Below, piece by piece: positions 25,440 through 36,965 of a stretch of 64,000 nt of DNA (position 1 is its first letter; each line of letters opens with the position of its first letter). Under the pieces are notes generated by a model, which had not been told where the DNA came from, did not search any database, and saw nothing but the letters and a program-made list of their open reading frames with translations. Origin of the DNA: Ottelia alismoides. Its lineage: Eukaryota; Streptophyta; Magnoliopsida; Alismatales; Hydrocharitaceae. Where the stretch lies: contig JAZKJV010010625.1 of assembly GCA_037367405.1 (NCBI GenBank), positions 1 to 64,000 on the forward strand, written 5' to 3'. The translations under genes and the position numbers were made by a program.

Positions 25440-26560
25440 TCATATAGATTACTTGTTCAACAAAAATGATTAGCTACTTCCCAGTTTAAGGACCATTTTC
25501 TGAAGAAGTTCTACCCCCTGAGTAGGACTAACATGATGAGGACGTGCATTATGAGCTTTTCACAGCTTCCCCATGAAGCTTCCTGTGATGCCTAGGAAAG
25601 GATCAAGGACATCCTGCATAAGTGTCCTTGTCATGGACTAGATGACAACATCATAGTTTAATCATTCTTCACTAGCCTCAACCTTGAGATGCAGGGTTTA
25701 GTGAACATTTCCTGTAGAGGCATCTGTACATCATAAGGATCGGATACCATATGGAAGGTATTCGAGCAGATGGCTGAGACCAGCCACTCACAGATGGCCA
25801 GTAGGGCCTATACAACGCCCCCCTGTTTACTTTTATCTGGTGGGGCAAAGTCAGTTGGAGTTGATCTCTCTCAGGACATAATCCCCAGCATGGGGCTTAT
25901 TGCATACAAGTTTACATAGTTAAGATGATTGATAGGAGGAATGATGAGTTAGACCAGAGCGTCTCCAAAATTCAAAAACAAATGGAGGAGTTGACTGATA
26001 AGGTATCTAAGATAAGGATACCTGATGTGACTGCACCCGCTGCTCCCTTGTATCGAGTTCAGCATGTTCAGGAGTAGTTGATGTCAGGGCAACCCCAGTC
26101 GTGGGAGCGAGACAAGTCCTATGCTCATTCTTTCCAACAACCCCCACCATCAGAAGCGATAGTTCAGGAGGAGCCTACATCGATTTGGGAGGTGAATGGA
26201 GTATGGGATACTCAGGACCGTGCTACGCAGGGAAGTACGGGGGATTGACAAACCTACCAGTGTCCCCTGACCTTTCACAACACCGCATTCATCTCTACAC
26301 CACCTCCTTCACATCAGAACCCTGGATTACAGCCACCCTAGCAGCAGCGGCAGCAATACCAACACTATGGCGGGCAGCGCCATTGCCAGGCAGACTAGCA
26401 GGGCCCACAATTTCAGTAGATACCCCAGCACCAGCAGCAACAAAGGCAACACCCTGGATAGCAGGGCCAGTCTTCCCGTTTTTCTTCCCGATCTTATGCC
26501 CTTTCTTTTTCGTCTGGTCCTGTAGACGTACAATAGTAGATACTCGACGAGCTCTGTTCC
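25440..26560 (+). pseudogene. gag: E2 gag remnant
   Basis: The stretch near 25,665-25,810 encodes SLNLEMQGLVNISCRGI, parallel to E1's GLTPELQGLVNASCGGS, and then an MAETSHSQMASRAY-like continuation. A coiled segment (DQSVSKIQKQMEELTDKVSK, about 25,957-26,016) and a Gln-rich tail follow. Many stops interrupt it, and the N-terminal half is hard to follow. Confidence 0.65.
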
Positions 26561-27399
26561 TATAGGAATGGAATACACGACTTACAGGTGGATGTTAACC
26601 ACCTGTCCAGATGGCGAGACGAGCAGTCTACACCCTCTACCTAAATCCCAACTGAAGTTCAGGCTAACCCCAATAGCCTGAACCTATCTGGTTCTCAGCA
26701 ACACTTTGGTTATGTATACTATTCAGCATCTCTGAGATCTGAACATGAGATTCTTTCATGAGACGAGGCTAATTACATGTCACTCATGAGTAGAATAGCT
26801 GTGATCGTACCTTATCGAGCATGGGACACGAGGATGGGCATCTCTGGAGCACTATCTGAGGAGCCTTAGGAGGATGAGGAGGAGAGGCAGCAAATGCAGG
26901 AGCCCCATCAGCACCATTTAATGATATCTACTCAAGGAGCCAATAAGAGAAGGATAGAACATATGCATTAGCAGCAACATGGATATACCTTTGATATATA
27001 GAGGACCTTGCACCTCCGTTTGTGGTGGATACCGCTTCAACTTCTATTCCACAACCTATAGTAGATAATCTAGATGTTGATTCCATGTTGCATCAAAAAT
27101 ATTCATGTATGAAGAACTCTGTTTCCATTAATGCCCAGAACAATCTTTCAATTCATGATTCAAATTCTTCATTTTATGTTTCTCCAGCTTCAATCCTTTT
27201 CCCCGTGCTCTTACGGCAAGAAAGCGTATCAAAAAGATTAAGAAAGATGACCCCGATATGGCACAGTTTTGTAAAGAAAATATCATTGTAGAGGTGTCAT
27301 TTAATGAGTATGTGGTTAACCATTCTGCATTCCAGAAATACCTTAAGGTGAGATTCACATCTACTAGGGTTAGCAAGAAGAAAGAGAATCAAAATGTGA

Positions 27400-27860
27400 A
27401 TACGCATGTCTTATGGTAGCCACAACCTATTGTCTCGAGAATAAGACATTGCCAAGGAAAAAGAGAGACATGGGTGCTCACTACGTGGAGAGTCGCATCG
27501 ACAACATCGCATTTGCACACACACTCTTGTATAACGGGTTTTTTAGTCAACTTACTTCCCTTAATATTATATCAGAAATTGGAGTTGGGACCACGTCACA
27601 AATCCATAGCTTTACTTTAATTCGCAGATCGTTCAGTGAAGAGACCTAAGGGAGAAGTGAAGAACATTGTTATCTCGATTAAGGGGGATAACTATCAGGT
27701 TGAATTCACGGTCTTGGACATGGAGAACCCCGATCAATGGACAGAATCTCAGATCATTCTCTTGTTGTCCTTCCTTAGGACTACGGGCATAGCTTTCGAT
27801 TAAGGTACGGGAATGATGATGTTTCGTTCTCCAGGCGGAGAAGTGAACCTTAAGATGATC
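27400..27860 (+). pseudogene. E2 protease remnant
   Basis: FADRSVKRPKGEVKNIVISI, then YQVEFTVLDMENP (about 27,626-27,730), matches the E1 protease C-terminal half. The catalytic DxG region upstream is too degraded to identify with confidence. Confidence 0.68.
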
Positions 27861-28519
27861 GCAAATCAAGTGTCAGCGACCTGATCCAGAGCGTAGCACA
27901 GAGTACTCATCTTCAGAGGCAGATTGCATAATAATTAACACGTTGGGATTTGGAAGATAGGTTCCTTCAGAACAGAGCGAGACCCTTTCATCCAGAAAGG
28001 ACATATGCAATCTTCCAGGTGTTACTTTATCTTGTTAGAGATGCATCTACCTATTCCCATGATGACGTAGAGATCCATATGGATATGTCAGTTCCATCCC
28101 CTTCGGAATGATCATGGGACATAGATGATGAGTTGGACATGGCTATTACCGATTACTTGGATATTTTTAGCAATTCGACTCTCGATACTTCTAAGTTGGT
28201 GGTGAGTACTACACAGTTGAGCCCACCTTAATGCAACATGAAACCAGATCCAAATTCAGTTCATCCGTATTTGCTTGACGACACCACATTATCGGAACTA
28301 AAATCACTACCTCCTACACTCAAGTACGCCTTTATTGCGAGACCCAAAGAAAGATATCTTGTTATGATTAGCTCAGACTTGACTTTATAATATAAGTCTA
28401 GGTTGTTAGAGGTCATAGAGAGGAACGGCAAAGCAATAGGCTGGACAGTGTTGCATCTCATGAGGATTAACCGTGCTCTCTGCTCACACCACATTTTTAC
28501 TGAGGACAATGTGAGACCT

Positions 28520-29430
28520 TCCAGTGAGTTCCAGAGGAGAATAACCCCAACCTACGGGAAGTATTGAAGAATGAGATTTAGAAATGGTGCAAGCATGGTT
28601 TATAAACCCTATTTCTGACTCCAAGTGGGTGTCCCCACTTCATGTTGTCCCAAAAAGTCGGGAATTCAGATGGTCACCAATGAGGAGGGGATAGAGATTG
28701 TGACATGAGTACCCATGTCGTGGCATGTTTATGTTGACTACAGACACCTGATCGCGACCAAGAAAGACCACTTTCCCTTGCCTTTTATCAATCAATATTT
28801 TGGATAGACTCATAGGGAAAGAGTTCTTATATGTTCTTAACGAGTACTCAAGCTAACCATGTAGCTATAGCCCCAGAGGACTAGGAAAAGACCATATTCA
28901 CATGTACAATAAGCACTTACATGCTCAGGTGCATGCCATTTGGGCTTTGCAATGCCCCAAGCACATTTCAGAGTTGCATGATCATTGTATTTGTCAAGAT
29001 GGCAGGATATTTCCTGGAAGTGTTCATGGTCGGCTTCTCAGCTCATGGTGATTCCTTTGATGCATCTTTAGCGCACTTGGATCGAGTCCTCAAACAGTGT
29101 AGGGAGGTGACTCTGGTACTCTCCTGGAAGAAGAGTCACTTTATGGTGAAGAGGGTACCGTGTTCAGGCATGTCATCTTCAAAAGGGGAATAGAGGTTGA
29201 CTCTGCCAAGGTGGAGGTGATCAAGAAACTCGATCAACCTACCAACGTGAAGTCAGTGAGGTCTTTTCTAAGGCATGTTGGATTCTACAAAAGATTTATT
29301 CAGGTTTTTGAAGATTGCTCGCCCACTGACTGAGCTCTTAGGAAAGAGACAGAGTTCATTGTATATCACAGGTGTTTGGAGTCCTTTAAGCTCTTGAAGA
29401 TGAAGATTTGTGCCTCGCATATCCTATAAG
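28520..29430 (+). pseudogene. E2 reverse transcriptase remnant
   Basis: Blocks readable across frames: SKWVSPLHVVPK, HVYVDYRH, RCMPFGLCNAPSTFQSCM, EVFMVGFSAHGDSFD and LRHVGFYKRFI. The catalytic FMDD pair is replaced by FMVG. At least one frameshift and several stops are present. Confidence 0.78.
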
Positions 29431-29439
29431 CTCCTGACT

Positions 29440-29830
29440 GGTCTCTTCCTTTGAGATTAAGAATGATGCTTCAGATTTCGCTCTGTATTAGGACCATGAC
29501 GAGAGGGGGTCCCATTTGCAATCCACTACGAGAGCAAAGTGTTTAAACCCTACATAGAAGAATTACACCGTGACTGAAACGGAAATGCTCATTGTAGTAT
29601 GGGTCCTTGAGAAGTTCAGGTCGTATATTTTGGACTCTAAGGTGACAATCTACATTGATCACACAGTTATTCTATACTTAATGGAAAAGAAGGATGTGAA
29701 GGCACGTCTTCATAGGGGATTTTTCTCCACTAGGAGTTTGACTTGGAAATAAAACATAAACCTGGAGTGAAGAATGTTGTGTCTAATCACCTTTCTCGGA
29801 TTGAGCTTAAGGATTCTCCTGATTATGAGC
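29440..29830 (+). pseudogene. E2 RNase H remnant
   Basis: DASDFALY, NYTVTETEMLIVVWVLEKFR, TIYIDHTVILYLMEKKDVKA are recognisable. Unlike E1, the third acidic block retains the Asp-His pair. The downstream ADHLSR block is frameshifted. Confidence 0.75.
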
Positions 29831-30059
29831 AGATTAGAGAGGACCTTCCCAGACGAGTCAATCTATGTTATTGACTCACTCCCATGGTATTCCAACATGG
29901 TAAACTTTCTTGTCTCCAAGCAGGTTCCTCGTGGTTGGACTAGGAGCAGCATTGACCAACTGAAGTCGGATTCGGGGAGATACCAGTAGGACGATCCTTT
30001 CCTTTTCTTCGAAGGGTCGGATTATGTATGGAGAAGGTGTATTCCTCGGGAGGAGTACT

Positions 30060-30600
30060 AGAGTGTCCTCACATATTGTCATTTACTTGAGGCTGGAGGA
30101 CACCATTCAAGGAAGAGAACCTCTCACAAGGTACTTCAATGTGGATTGTATGTGTTGATCATGTTTCGAGATGTTATTGATTTTCTACGGTCGTACTCGA
30201 TTTGTCAAGGGATGGGAGGGATGGTTGGATAGAGAGATGAGATGCCCATGCAATCGGTGATTATTTATGTTGTTTTCAATGTATGGGGCATAGATTTTAT
30301 GGATCCTTTTCCCAACAACCAAGGACACGAGTACATTTTGTTGGCAGTTGACTATTTGTCTAGGTGGGTAGACGCTATCCCAGCCCGAACCGCAGATAGC
30401 AAGATTGTTCGTAAGTGTGTGAGAGACCATACTATTGCTAGGTTCGAGAGCCAAAAGTGTTGTTTCGATATAAGATGGGAGCAGCCACTTTGTGAGCCGA
30501 GATGTGAGATTTTAGCTAAGGACTACGGATTTGACCATAGAGTTACTAGTCCTTACCACCCACAGACCAATGGCATGGTAGAGGTTTCGAACATAGACTA
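30060..30600 (+). pseudogene. E2 integrase, truncated at the catalytic Glu
   Basis: VFNVWGIDFMDPFPN carries the first catalytic Asp (intact here, unlike E1). YILLAVDYLSRWVDAIPART and FDHRVTSPYHPQTNGMVEVS follow; the second Asp block is frameshifted. The protein breaks off just after the EVSN block. From about 30,606 the DNA is LTR sequence, so the C-terminal domain and all downstream internal DNA are deleted. Confidence 0.8.
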
Positions 30601-30605
30601 CCATT

Positions 30606-33187
30606 CTGTATGAACTCCAAGTTCACCAAATCATTTTTAAAGCTTAAGTTAGAAAATAATCTATCCATTGGAAGTGATTCCATTAACATCAGTGCTCGTT
30701 CAAAATTTGAGTTTTGTGACCTCGTTGTATATCCTACATAATGTAATAAATGTGACTTTGATTTTTGCTTGTACATAACTTACCTTTTTTATTTATTTTT
30801 TTCTATTAATTTATTTACTATATATTTAATAAATGACATAATTTAAAAAAAATCTCAAAATGTTTTGTCAATGAAAATATGACAAAGTGACTTTGTATAT
30901 AATGTATATATATTTCTTTTCTCATTTTTTATTTACTTTTCATGATTATTAAAAAAATAAAAAATCAGTTTGTGTTTTATTTTATTTATAGTATTCTATT
31001 TATTTTTATTTTGTAGATATATTTTATTACAAATACAAAAAAAAATAAAATTAGAAAAGTAAAAAATATTGTACATATGGTATGTTTTGCTCCTTGTTTT
31101 TCTTCTTTATTTTATTTGCAATTTTCTCATTTTCTTTTATTTTATCTACTTCTTTTTAGTAGCCTGCTTTATTATATTTTATTTTATTTATCTTTCATTC
31201 TCTACATTGACTCCATTTTTTCCATTGTCCACCAAGTCTTCATCTAACCTCCTATTCAATTCCACCTCTTCTTCTAACCGGCCATTCAACTCCACCATTC
31301 CACCATATTTTTCTAACTCCCATTTTTATTCTCTTTTTATTCATCGCATTCTCCTTACTTTTGTCTTTGATCAACCTTTATGTGACAGAGAGAGAAAGAG
31401 AGTCGAGAGCTCTGATAACCGTCTCAGTGACAATGAATGATGAAGTAGAACAACGACTGCCTCCTCTCTGGTGAGATCCGTTGGCATTACGGTCAACATC
31501 GCAGTGCCTCTGCACGCTGCTCGAGCTCGTCGCTCGTAGATGATTCGAGCGAAGACAGTGCTTCTCATGAGCACACCACATGCACCCACCTCTATCTTTA
31601 GGTAATTTCGTTTGCTTCCACTTTTTATCATTAGTCATCATTTTTATTTTCCTCATTTTTAACATCGCATCACCACCACAACACCATCCTCTTTGCAGCT
31701 TTTGCTTATTCCCAATTTAAGAGAACTAAAAAATTAAAAAAATCAAAAAAATCACCACAAAAACAACAACAAAATTCAAAAAAAATAAAAAATAAAAAAA
31801 AAGACAGCATCGGCCTAGTAGCCACCTCTAGCCTGCTCGAGGTGGCGCCGTCGTGCGCGGCCACAACGTCGGCCACCATCGCGTCCCTCCTCTGCGCCTC
31901 CAACCACCACCGACATGTGCTTCCCCATGGATACCCTTCGGTCGTGCCTCCAGCACCCCCAATCCCCCACACGACACATCCTCCTCCTCGTCGCGGAGGC
32001 GCAGCCGCGGCCCTCGCGTATCTCCACCCTCCGCACGGCGGCCATCATCGCTCGTCTCCCCTTGGCTGGTTCTAACTGCAATGAAGAGAAGAAGAAGAAG
32101 AAGGTTTTTCTATTTTGTGTAAAAATTGCATACTTTCCGTATAATTTTCATAATTCTAAAAGTGCCCTCGAGCATAGTTGTGTTGTTTAAGTTAGTTTCT
32201 GAAATTGCAAGGATACCCTTATGTTCATACATTAATTTGGACAACCTTTTTGCATAATTTATTTTAATGAAAAATAACATGTTGTTGAGTTACTAAATCT
32301 CTAATTATTTGGACATTTATTTGGATTTTGTTAGCTTTGGGTAATTAAACAAATTGTATTAGAGAAAATGCATATTTTACCCAATTTCTGGTCCTAAATT
32401 CATATTTAATTCAGGTTGTTCCTAAAATCTCAAAAATCAGAAATGATGCCTTGAAATGTGCTTTTAATTACTATCCAAAATTCATATAAACTACACTTGT
32501 CAAGTGCCATTTGTAGAGCAATTTTAGTAAATGATTTTTAAATAAATCCACACACATTATTTTTGTGAAATTCCAACTCTCCCTGATTGCAAATTAAAAT
32601 ACTTTATTGAGATAATTCGCCCTATGGCTAAATTTATAATGTGGATTTATTAGGAATTAAATACTTGCAGTCACTCTGTATTCATTAAAAAATTATAAAA
32701 ATCCATATTTGTTAAAAAATACAAAAAAATACTATAGCCTCGTTATGTGAAAAATTGCATGAAAACCCATAAAAAGTGTGAATTTTTCATTTTTTCATAA
32801 CGCTTAAAGTTCCAAAATAATATGTTTTACAATCATCACTGGATTAGGATTCTAAAAAATATAATTTGGTTAAATTGGATTAATTTCACATTAAAATTAA
32901 TTTGTCTAAGTTGTGTGTTTTCTTATTAACTTAATTTAACCATATTTTACATTCATATTTAATTTAAATATAAAAAATATAAAAAAATCCACATTGGAAA
33001 CCTAGATCTAATTGTTCTGATTTGAACCAAAGTTGTTCCTTCGCCTCCCTGTGTTCGATCCCAAACTTGTCCGGGATATAAATTTAGGCCGAGACACTCC
33101 TCGCGAAGATCTTTTCTCGGTTTTGATTAATTGGTCGAGTGCAGTGCTACAACAAGTACCTAATATACCCATCAGGTCAATCTGTCA
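30606..33187 (+). repeat. E2 3' LTR, missing its first ~380 bp
   Basis: Collinear with 5' LTR positions from about 21,834 to 24,398 and ending CTGTCA. The missing 5' part includes the LTR start, so this LTR could not serve as an integration end today. The AATAC target duplication follows at 33,188-33,192. Confidence 0.82.
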
Positions 33188-33192
33188 AATAC

Positions 33193-34140
33193 CCAATTTC
33201 AGTTCCAAATAAGGTTCCTGGGATTAGGTATATTTAAGGTTCAACCAGCTCCAATCTTCAGATTTTTCTGAGAATTGATCAATTATCAAACTCAATCTAA
33301 AAAATGCAAATTCTATGCATAATACAAAAAAATTTTTCATGATGCAATTTTCAAATTTTGATATTTTTATGGATTTTTTAAAAAGGTTTTGCACATTTTT
33401 ATGCAATTTTTTCAAAAATATTTTACAAATATTTTCGGAATTTTCGGTTTTGCAAATTTTTTGGGATTTTTCAAAATAAAAGATTTGGAATAAAAATAGG
33501 TACAAATATTTACATTGGGATGCCTCTCATATTTACAAGAATTAGGGATTTCAAGAATTTACACAAGGGATATGTTATTAACTTTTATAGATATATATAC
33601 ACACACAATTGGTGAAAAGTATTATTTATTAAGATGATGTAATATATTCTTCATACTTATTTGAAAATGATTTGCAAATAATTTTGAAAACTATAGTCCT
33701 AAATACTTTTTCCATATAATTTTTACAAACATTTTAAAATCATTTTGTAAAAGGTTTTTCAAAATAGTATATAAAGACTTTTCAAAATATTTTTGCAACC
33801 ATTTTCAAATTCATTTGTAAATAGTTTTTCAACTGATTTTTATTTCACACAAAGAAGAGGAATTTTACAAACAAAATAAATTTATAAAGGTTTAAAATAT
33901 TTAACAAGATATTTTCCAAATATTTTTCAAAATATTTTTCAAAAAGATTTCAAACTATTTTTAAAACATTTTGTAAAAAATATTTTTATCTAATTTATTG
34001 ATCAGTAAATATAAAGAATTTGAGGAATAATAAATTTATTTTTATTATTTTAATGAATTGTATATATATATAGTTTTTCATAAAGTATTTTATCCATAAG
34101 TATAAAAATACGAGAGAACAAGTTATGGTTAATGTATACG
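33193..34140 (-). mobile_element. Element B AT-rich untranslated region (resumed)
   Basis: Continues B after E2. The plus-strand words AAATAAGGTTCC and AACCAGCTCCA align with the complement of E1 15,585-15,640. The rest is AT-rich with TTTGTAAA-like words, as in E1 15,200-15,560. No coding signal. Confidence 0.7.
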
Positions 34141-34152
34141 TGAAGTACATAC

Positions 34153-34665
34153 GACCCCCTACACTTAGCTTGAGCTTTGTTCTCATAGATCAAAGAGAAA
34201 AAGAGAAGACTTAACTCAAACTGAGTTTAGAAAAGTCTAAAGAATAAATGAATGAAAGAAAGAAGGAATGAATGAGAAGTCGACCATACCCATTATACTT
34301 AGGATGAAATAATCCTAAGTATAGAAGGTTGTACACAAGGCAGGAGGGTCAAGGGTGGGAATGAACAAATCATGCTCGGTTTGTCTCCCTCTATACTTAG
34401 GGTGAGGTATCCCTAAGTATAAACAAGAAAGAGGAGACAGTGGAGGGGATCAAAGAATGAAAAACACGGGGTGCACACCTCCTATACGTAGGACAAAGTA
34501 CATCCTATGTATAACAACGGTCGAAAAGGGGCGAAACCTTTTTGGAAGAAAATGAAAAATGAAAATGAAAAAAAGAAAATAAAAAAATAAGAAAAGAAGA
34601 AAAGAAGAGAGATCACTCAACTCATCCACCTCCCCTATACTTAGGATAGAGTACATCCTAAGCAA
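34153..34665 (-). repeat. Element B hairpin-module array
   Basis: Antisense copies of the E1 modules: 34,153-34,170 (partial), 34,288-34,325, 34,386-34,420, 34,479-34,514 and 34,632-34,665. Each has the CCTATACTTAGG / CCTAAGTATA arms; the G runs are shorter or lost. The position is equivalent to E1's array, upstream of the 3' LTR on the minus strand. Confidence 0.82.
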
Positions 34666-34984
34666 GGCAAAAGACACGGAATGAGGTGGATGAGTAAAAA
34701 TGGGAGATGGATGGAAGTAAACGAAAGCGAATATACAAAGAGGTGGATATACAAAGGATCAAGATTCTTGATTAGTTTTATTGTTAGAAATGGATTTTTC
34801 CTTTTTTTTCTATTGATTTAACAAAAAATTGTACATTGGCCTTGATGATGTTAATAATATATAGAAAGATATCAATGTATATTCTTTCAATGAAGGATTT
34901 TATAAAATAATGTAATTTACGTATTAATCGGGACTTTCTTCTTTTGAATATTAGCTAAATATATTCCCATGATTTGGTTTTTTT

Positions 34985-35190
34985 AACATTAAAATTTGTC
35001 TTGTTAGGACTAATAATATTTATATTATTCAGAAAGATCTAGCTCTTACATAATTGATAAAAAATGGAATATTGATTATCAAACCGGCTCTTCTATCTAT
35101 AAAGGGGATGAAAAATTGATTTTGTATCAAATCATGGGTATCTCGTTGGTCAATAAGAATAAACACCAAATTAATGGGAAATGCGTGATC
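34985..35190 (+). pseudogene. ycf1: Plastid ycf1 (TIC214) C-terminal fragment inside element B
   Basis: On the plus strand, codons from about 35,026 give IIQKDLALT, a stop, LIKNGILIIKPALLSIKG. After a 1-base deletion near 35,110 they give DEKLILYQIMGISLVNKNKH then QING. I recognise this as the conserved C-terminal part of plastid Ycf1, including the MYQTISISLVHKSKHQIN-type motif, by memory of the family. It has a stop and a frameshift, so it is a dead nuclear copy. The left boundary is unclear: 34,740-34,985 is AT-rich and may belong to the same insert. The right junction near 35,190 runs into element B coding remnants. Confidence 0.72.
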
Positions 35191-35191
35191 G

Positions 35192-36110
35192 TTGAGGATT
35201 GAATCTGATAATGTACAGGTTGATATCAGGGTCCTCAGAAGACACGAAGTGATCAAGATCGACCTGATGAAGATCCTTAGCAACCCTCAGGTGAGAAGGC
35301 ACGGACGGGTCAGTGGAAAAAGTGTGTCTAGGTCCGGCATGGGGTGTCTCGCATATATCAAAGTGCAAAGGATCGAACTCATCAATGGAATTAGTCAGGT
35401 CAATTCCATCCTGACGAGTCTCTAAGTCATCATCGAAAGGCCCGAATTCATTGATGAAAGCAATAAAATCAAATTAGGCCTCTTAAGTCTCTCCCAAATC
35501 TGCCCTTCACTCAAAGGTGTCTATGTTATAAATCACACGGATATCGTCAACAAACGCCAATTATAGGAAGAGGGAACTCCAAGGTCTATGCTTTCCAAGT
35601 TTTCTGCCATGTGGAGGAATTCTTGGGTCTCATCATCAGCCATAAAGCAAACCTCTCTGATATCAGTGGATAGGTCATAGGCCTTGGGGTCAGTTAAGAC
35701 AGGTGTAGTCACTTTAGATGCAGGTCTTGGTCGACAATAGGTGCAGTAGTGACCACAGCACCACTTCATCAGGACAGAAGCAAATCTCTCATGATCCATA
35801 ATCAATAATGACTTTCGTAGAGGTGAGAAAAGGTCATTCCATAATGATTGGAGAGTGCTCCCTAGTGGGAGGGGTCTCCATAGGAAATACGACAAAGTCA
35901 ACAATGTAGCTCATGCCCTGAGTCCAAATGACAACTCTGAAATACATGTCAGTCTCTTTATTGATCCATCAGCAAATTAAACAATCATCCTGATTTTCTT
36001 TAGAGATACTAAGTGAAGAGACTGTACCAGTGAGAAGGGTATTATGCTATTTTAAGCATCGTCATCAAGGAGAGTGTGATCTCCTGAATGGTGTAGCAGT
36101 GTTCCCTTTC
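35192..36110 (-). pseudogene. Element B protease and linker remnant
   Basis: On the minus strand, 36,110 to 35,800 reads through frames as GDHTLLDDDA, FADGSIKR, YIVDFVVFPMETPPTREHSP and PFLTSTKVIIDY. This parallels E1's DNGSS, FADRSVKR, FPVDFVVLDM, RPFLATAKA order. The downstream minus-strand frame (DEFDPLHFDICETPHAG, SEDPDINLYIIRF) corresponds to the acidic linker before RT. RT, RNase H and integrase do not follow; the ycf1 fragment is there instead. Confidence 0.68.
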
Positions 36111-36559
36111 CTAGAAGAATGGCATGGGTAGTGCCCATGGTCAAGATATGACACTCAGATCTGTGCCTTAGCTTTCTCTTCCAAGGTTTAGGAGCATATA
36201 CGGGGTCATGTTCTTGTGAAGTGGGGCCTCAATAATCTCGTGAATAGTTGTCGCCACCTCTGGTTCAGTCAATATTTTTTGAATTTTTGGATCTCCTCCG
36301 TACAAGGGAGGAGATCAGAATCAACATCTACACAAGGATGGATGACTAAGAGCAGTCTGTACAATGTCATCCTCGTGGTCAAAAGTGGGAACTGGTGTGA
36401 GTTTGTGTATGGGCAAGTGATCAGGCATGGGTGCCCTCTCCTCACATTCTGAATCATCAATGTGACTCCTGAAATCTATTTGTTTTTTTAACCTTTTCTC
36501 ATTTTTTGTATTTTGGGCGATTACAAGCTCTCATGGGTGTCCTCAAATGAATCCATATC

Positions 36560-36965
36560 ATCAAATGGTGAAGCATCATTGTGGCTCTTATTGATACTAA
36601 GGAGGTTGTCTACCCTCTTCTTCATGAGTTCCATCATCTAAGTCAAGGTCTCAAGTGTGGCAACATAAAGAGGTGACTCCTAAAGCTCAGTGTCAGGGTG
36701 GGTGAGGTGGTAGAAAATGTGATGACAGTGGTAGGTCAAAGTCCGAGTCTTGAAACAACGGGTTAGGTGGATATGTACAAAAAGAAAAGTTAGGAGCAAA
36801 ATCCTCCTGATAACATGTAGGTGGATCAAAATCTACCTCATGAAACAAAGGATTAGCTATATATGTACAAACGTTAGGAGAAAAGTCCTCCTGGAAAAAT
36901 GGAGGTGGACTGGCTGGATGATAGGATGGATCCGCAAAGTTTGGATAAAAATCGCTCCAGTCGAT
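36560..36965 (-). pseudogene. gag: Element B gag remnant with Pro/Asp-Phe repeats
   Basis: The minus strand encodes repeated units of the form PPPFFQEDFSPN, NPLFHEVDFDPP, CYQEDFAPN and NPLFQDSDFD. A short coil (LETLT, stop, MMELMKKRVDNLL) follows. The Retrotrans_gag capsid core present in E1 is not recognisable here, so it is either deleted or beyond recognition. Confidence 0.5.

Larger units (their letters stand above)
21453..33187 (+). mobile_element. E2: decayed Ty3/Gypsy LTR retrotransposon with internal deletion
   Basis: 5' LTR 21,453-24,398, primer site 24,401, remnants of gag, protease, RT, RNase H and integrase in order, then a 5'-truncated 3' LTR (30,606-33,187). It is related to E1 but diverged: LTRs share only general architecture and termini (TGATGAATCC). 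Every coding domain has multiple stops and frameshifts, and the untranslated region with polypurine tract is gone. It is older or less constrained than E1. Confidence 0.88.

Noticed and set aside
34985..35190. Plastid contamination or misassembly as the source of ycf1 sequence
   Set aside because: The copy has a stop and a frameshift and is embedded in element B with decayed junctions, so it is a nuclear copy.
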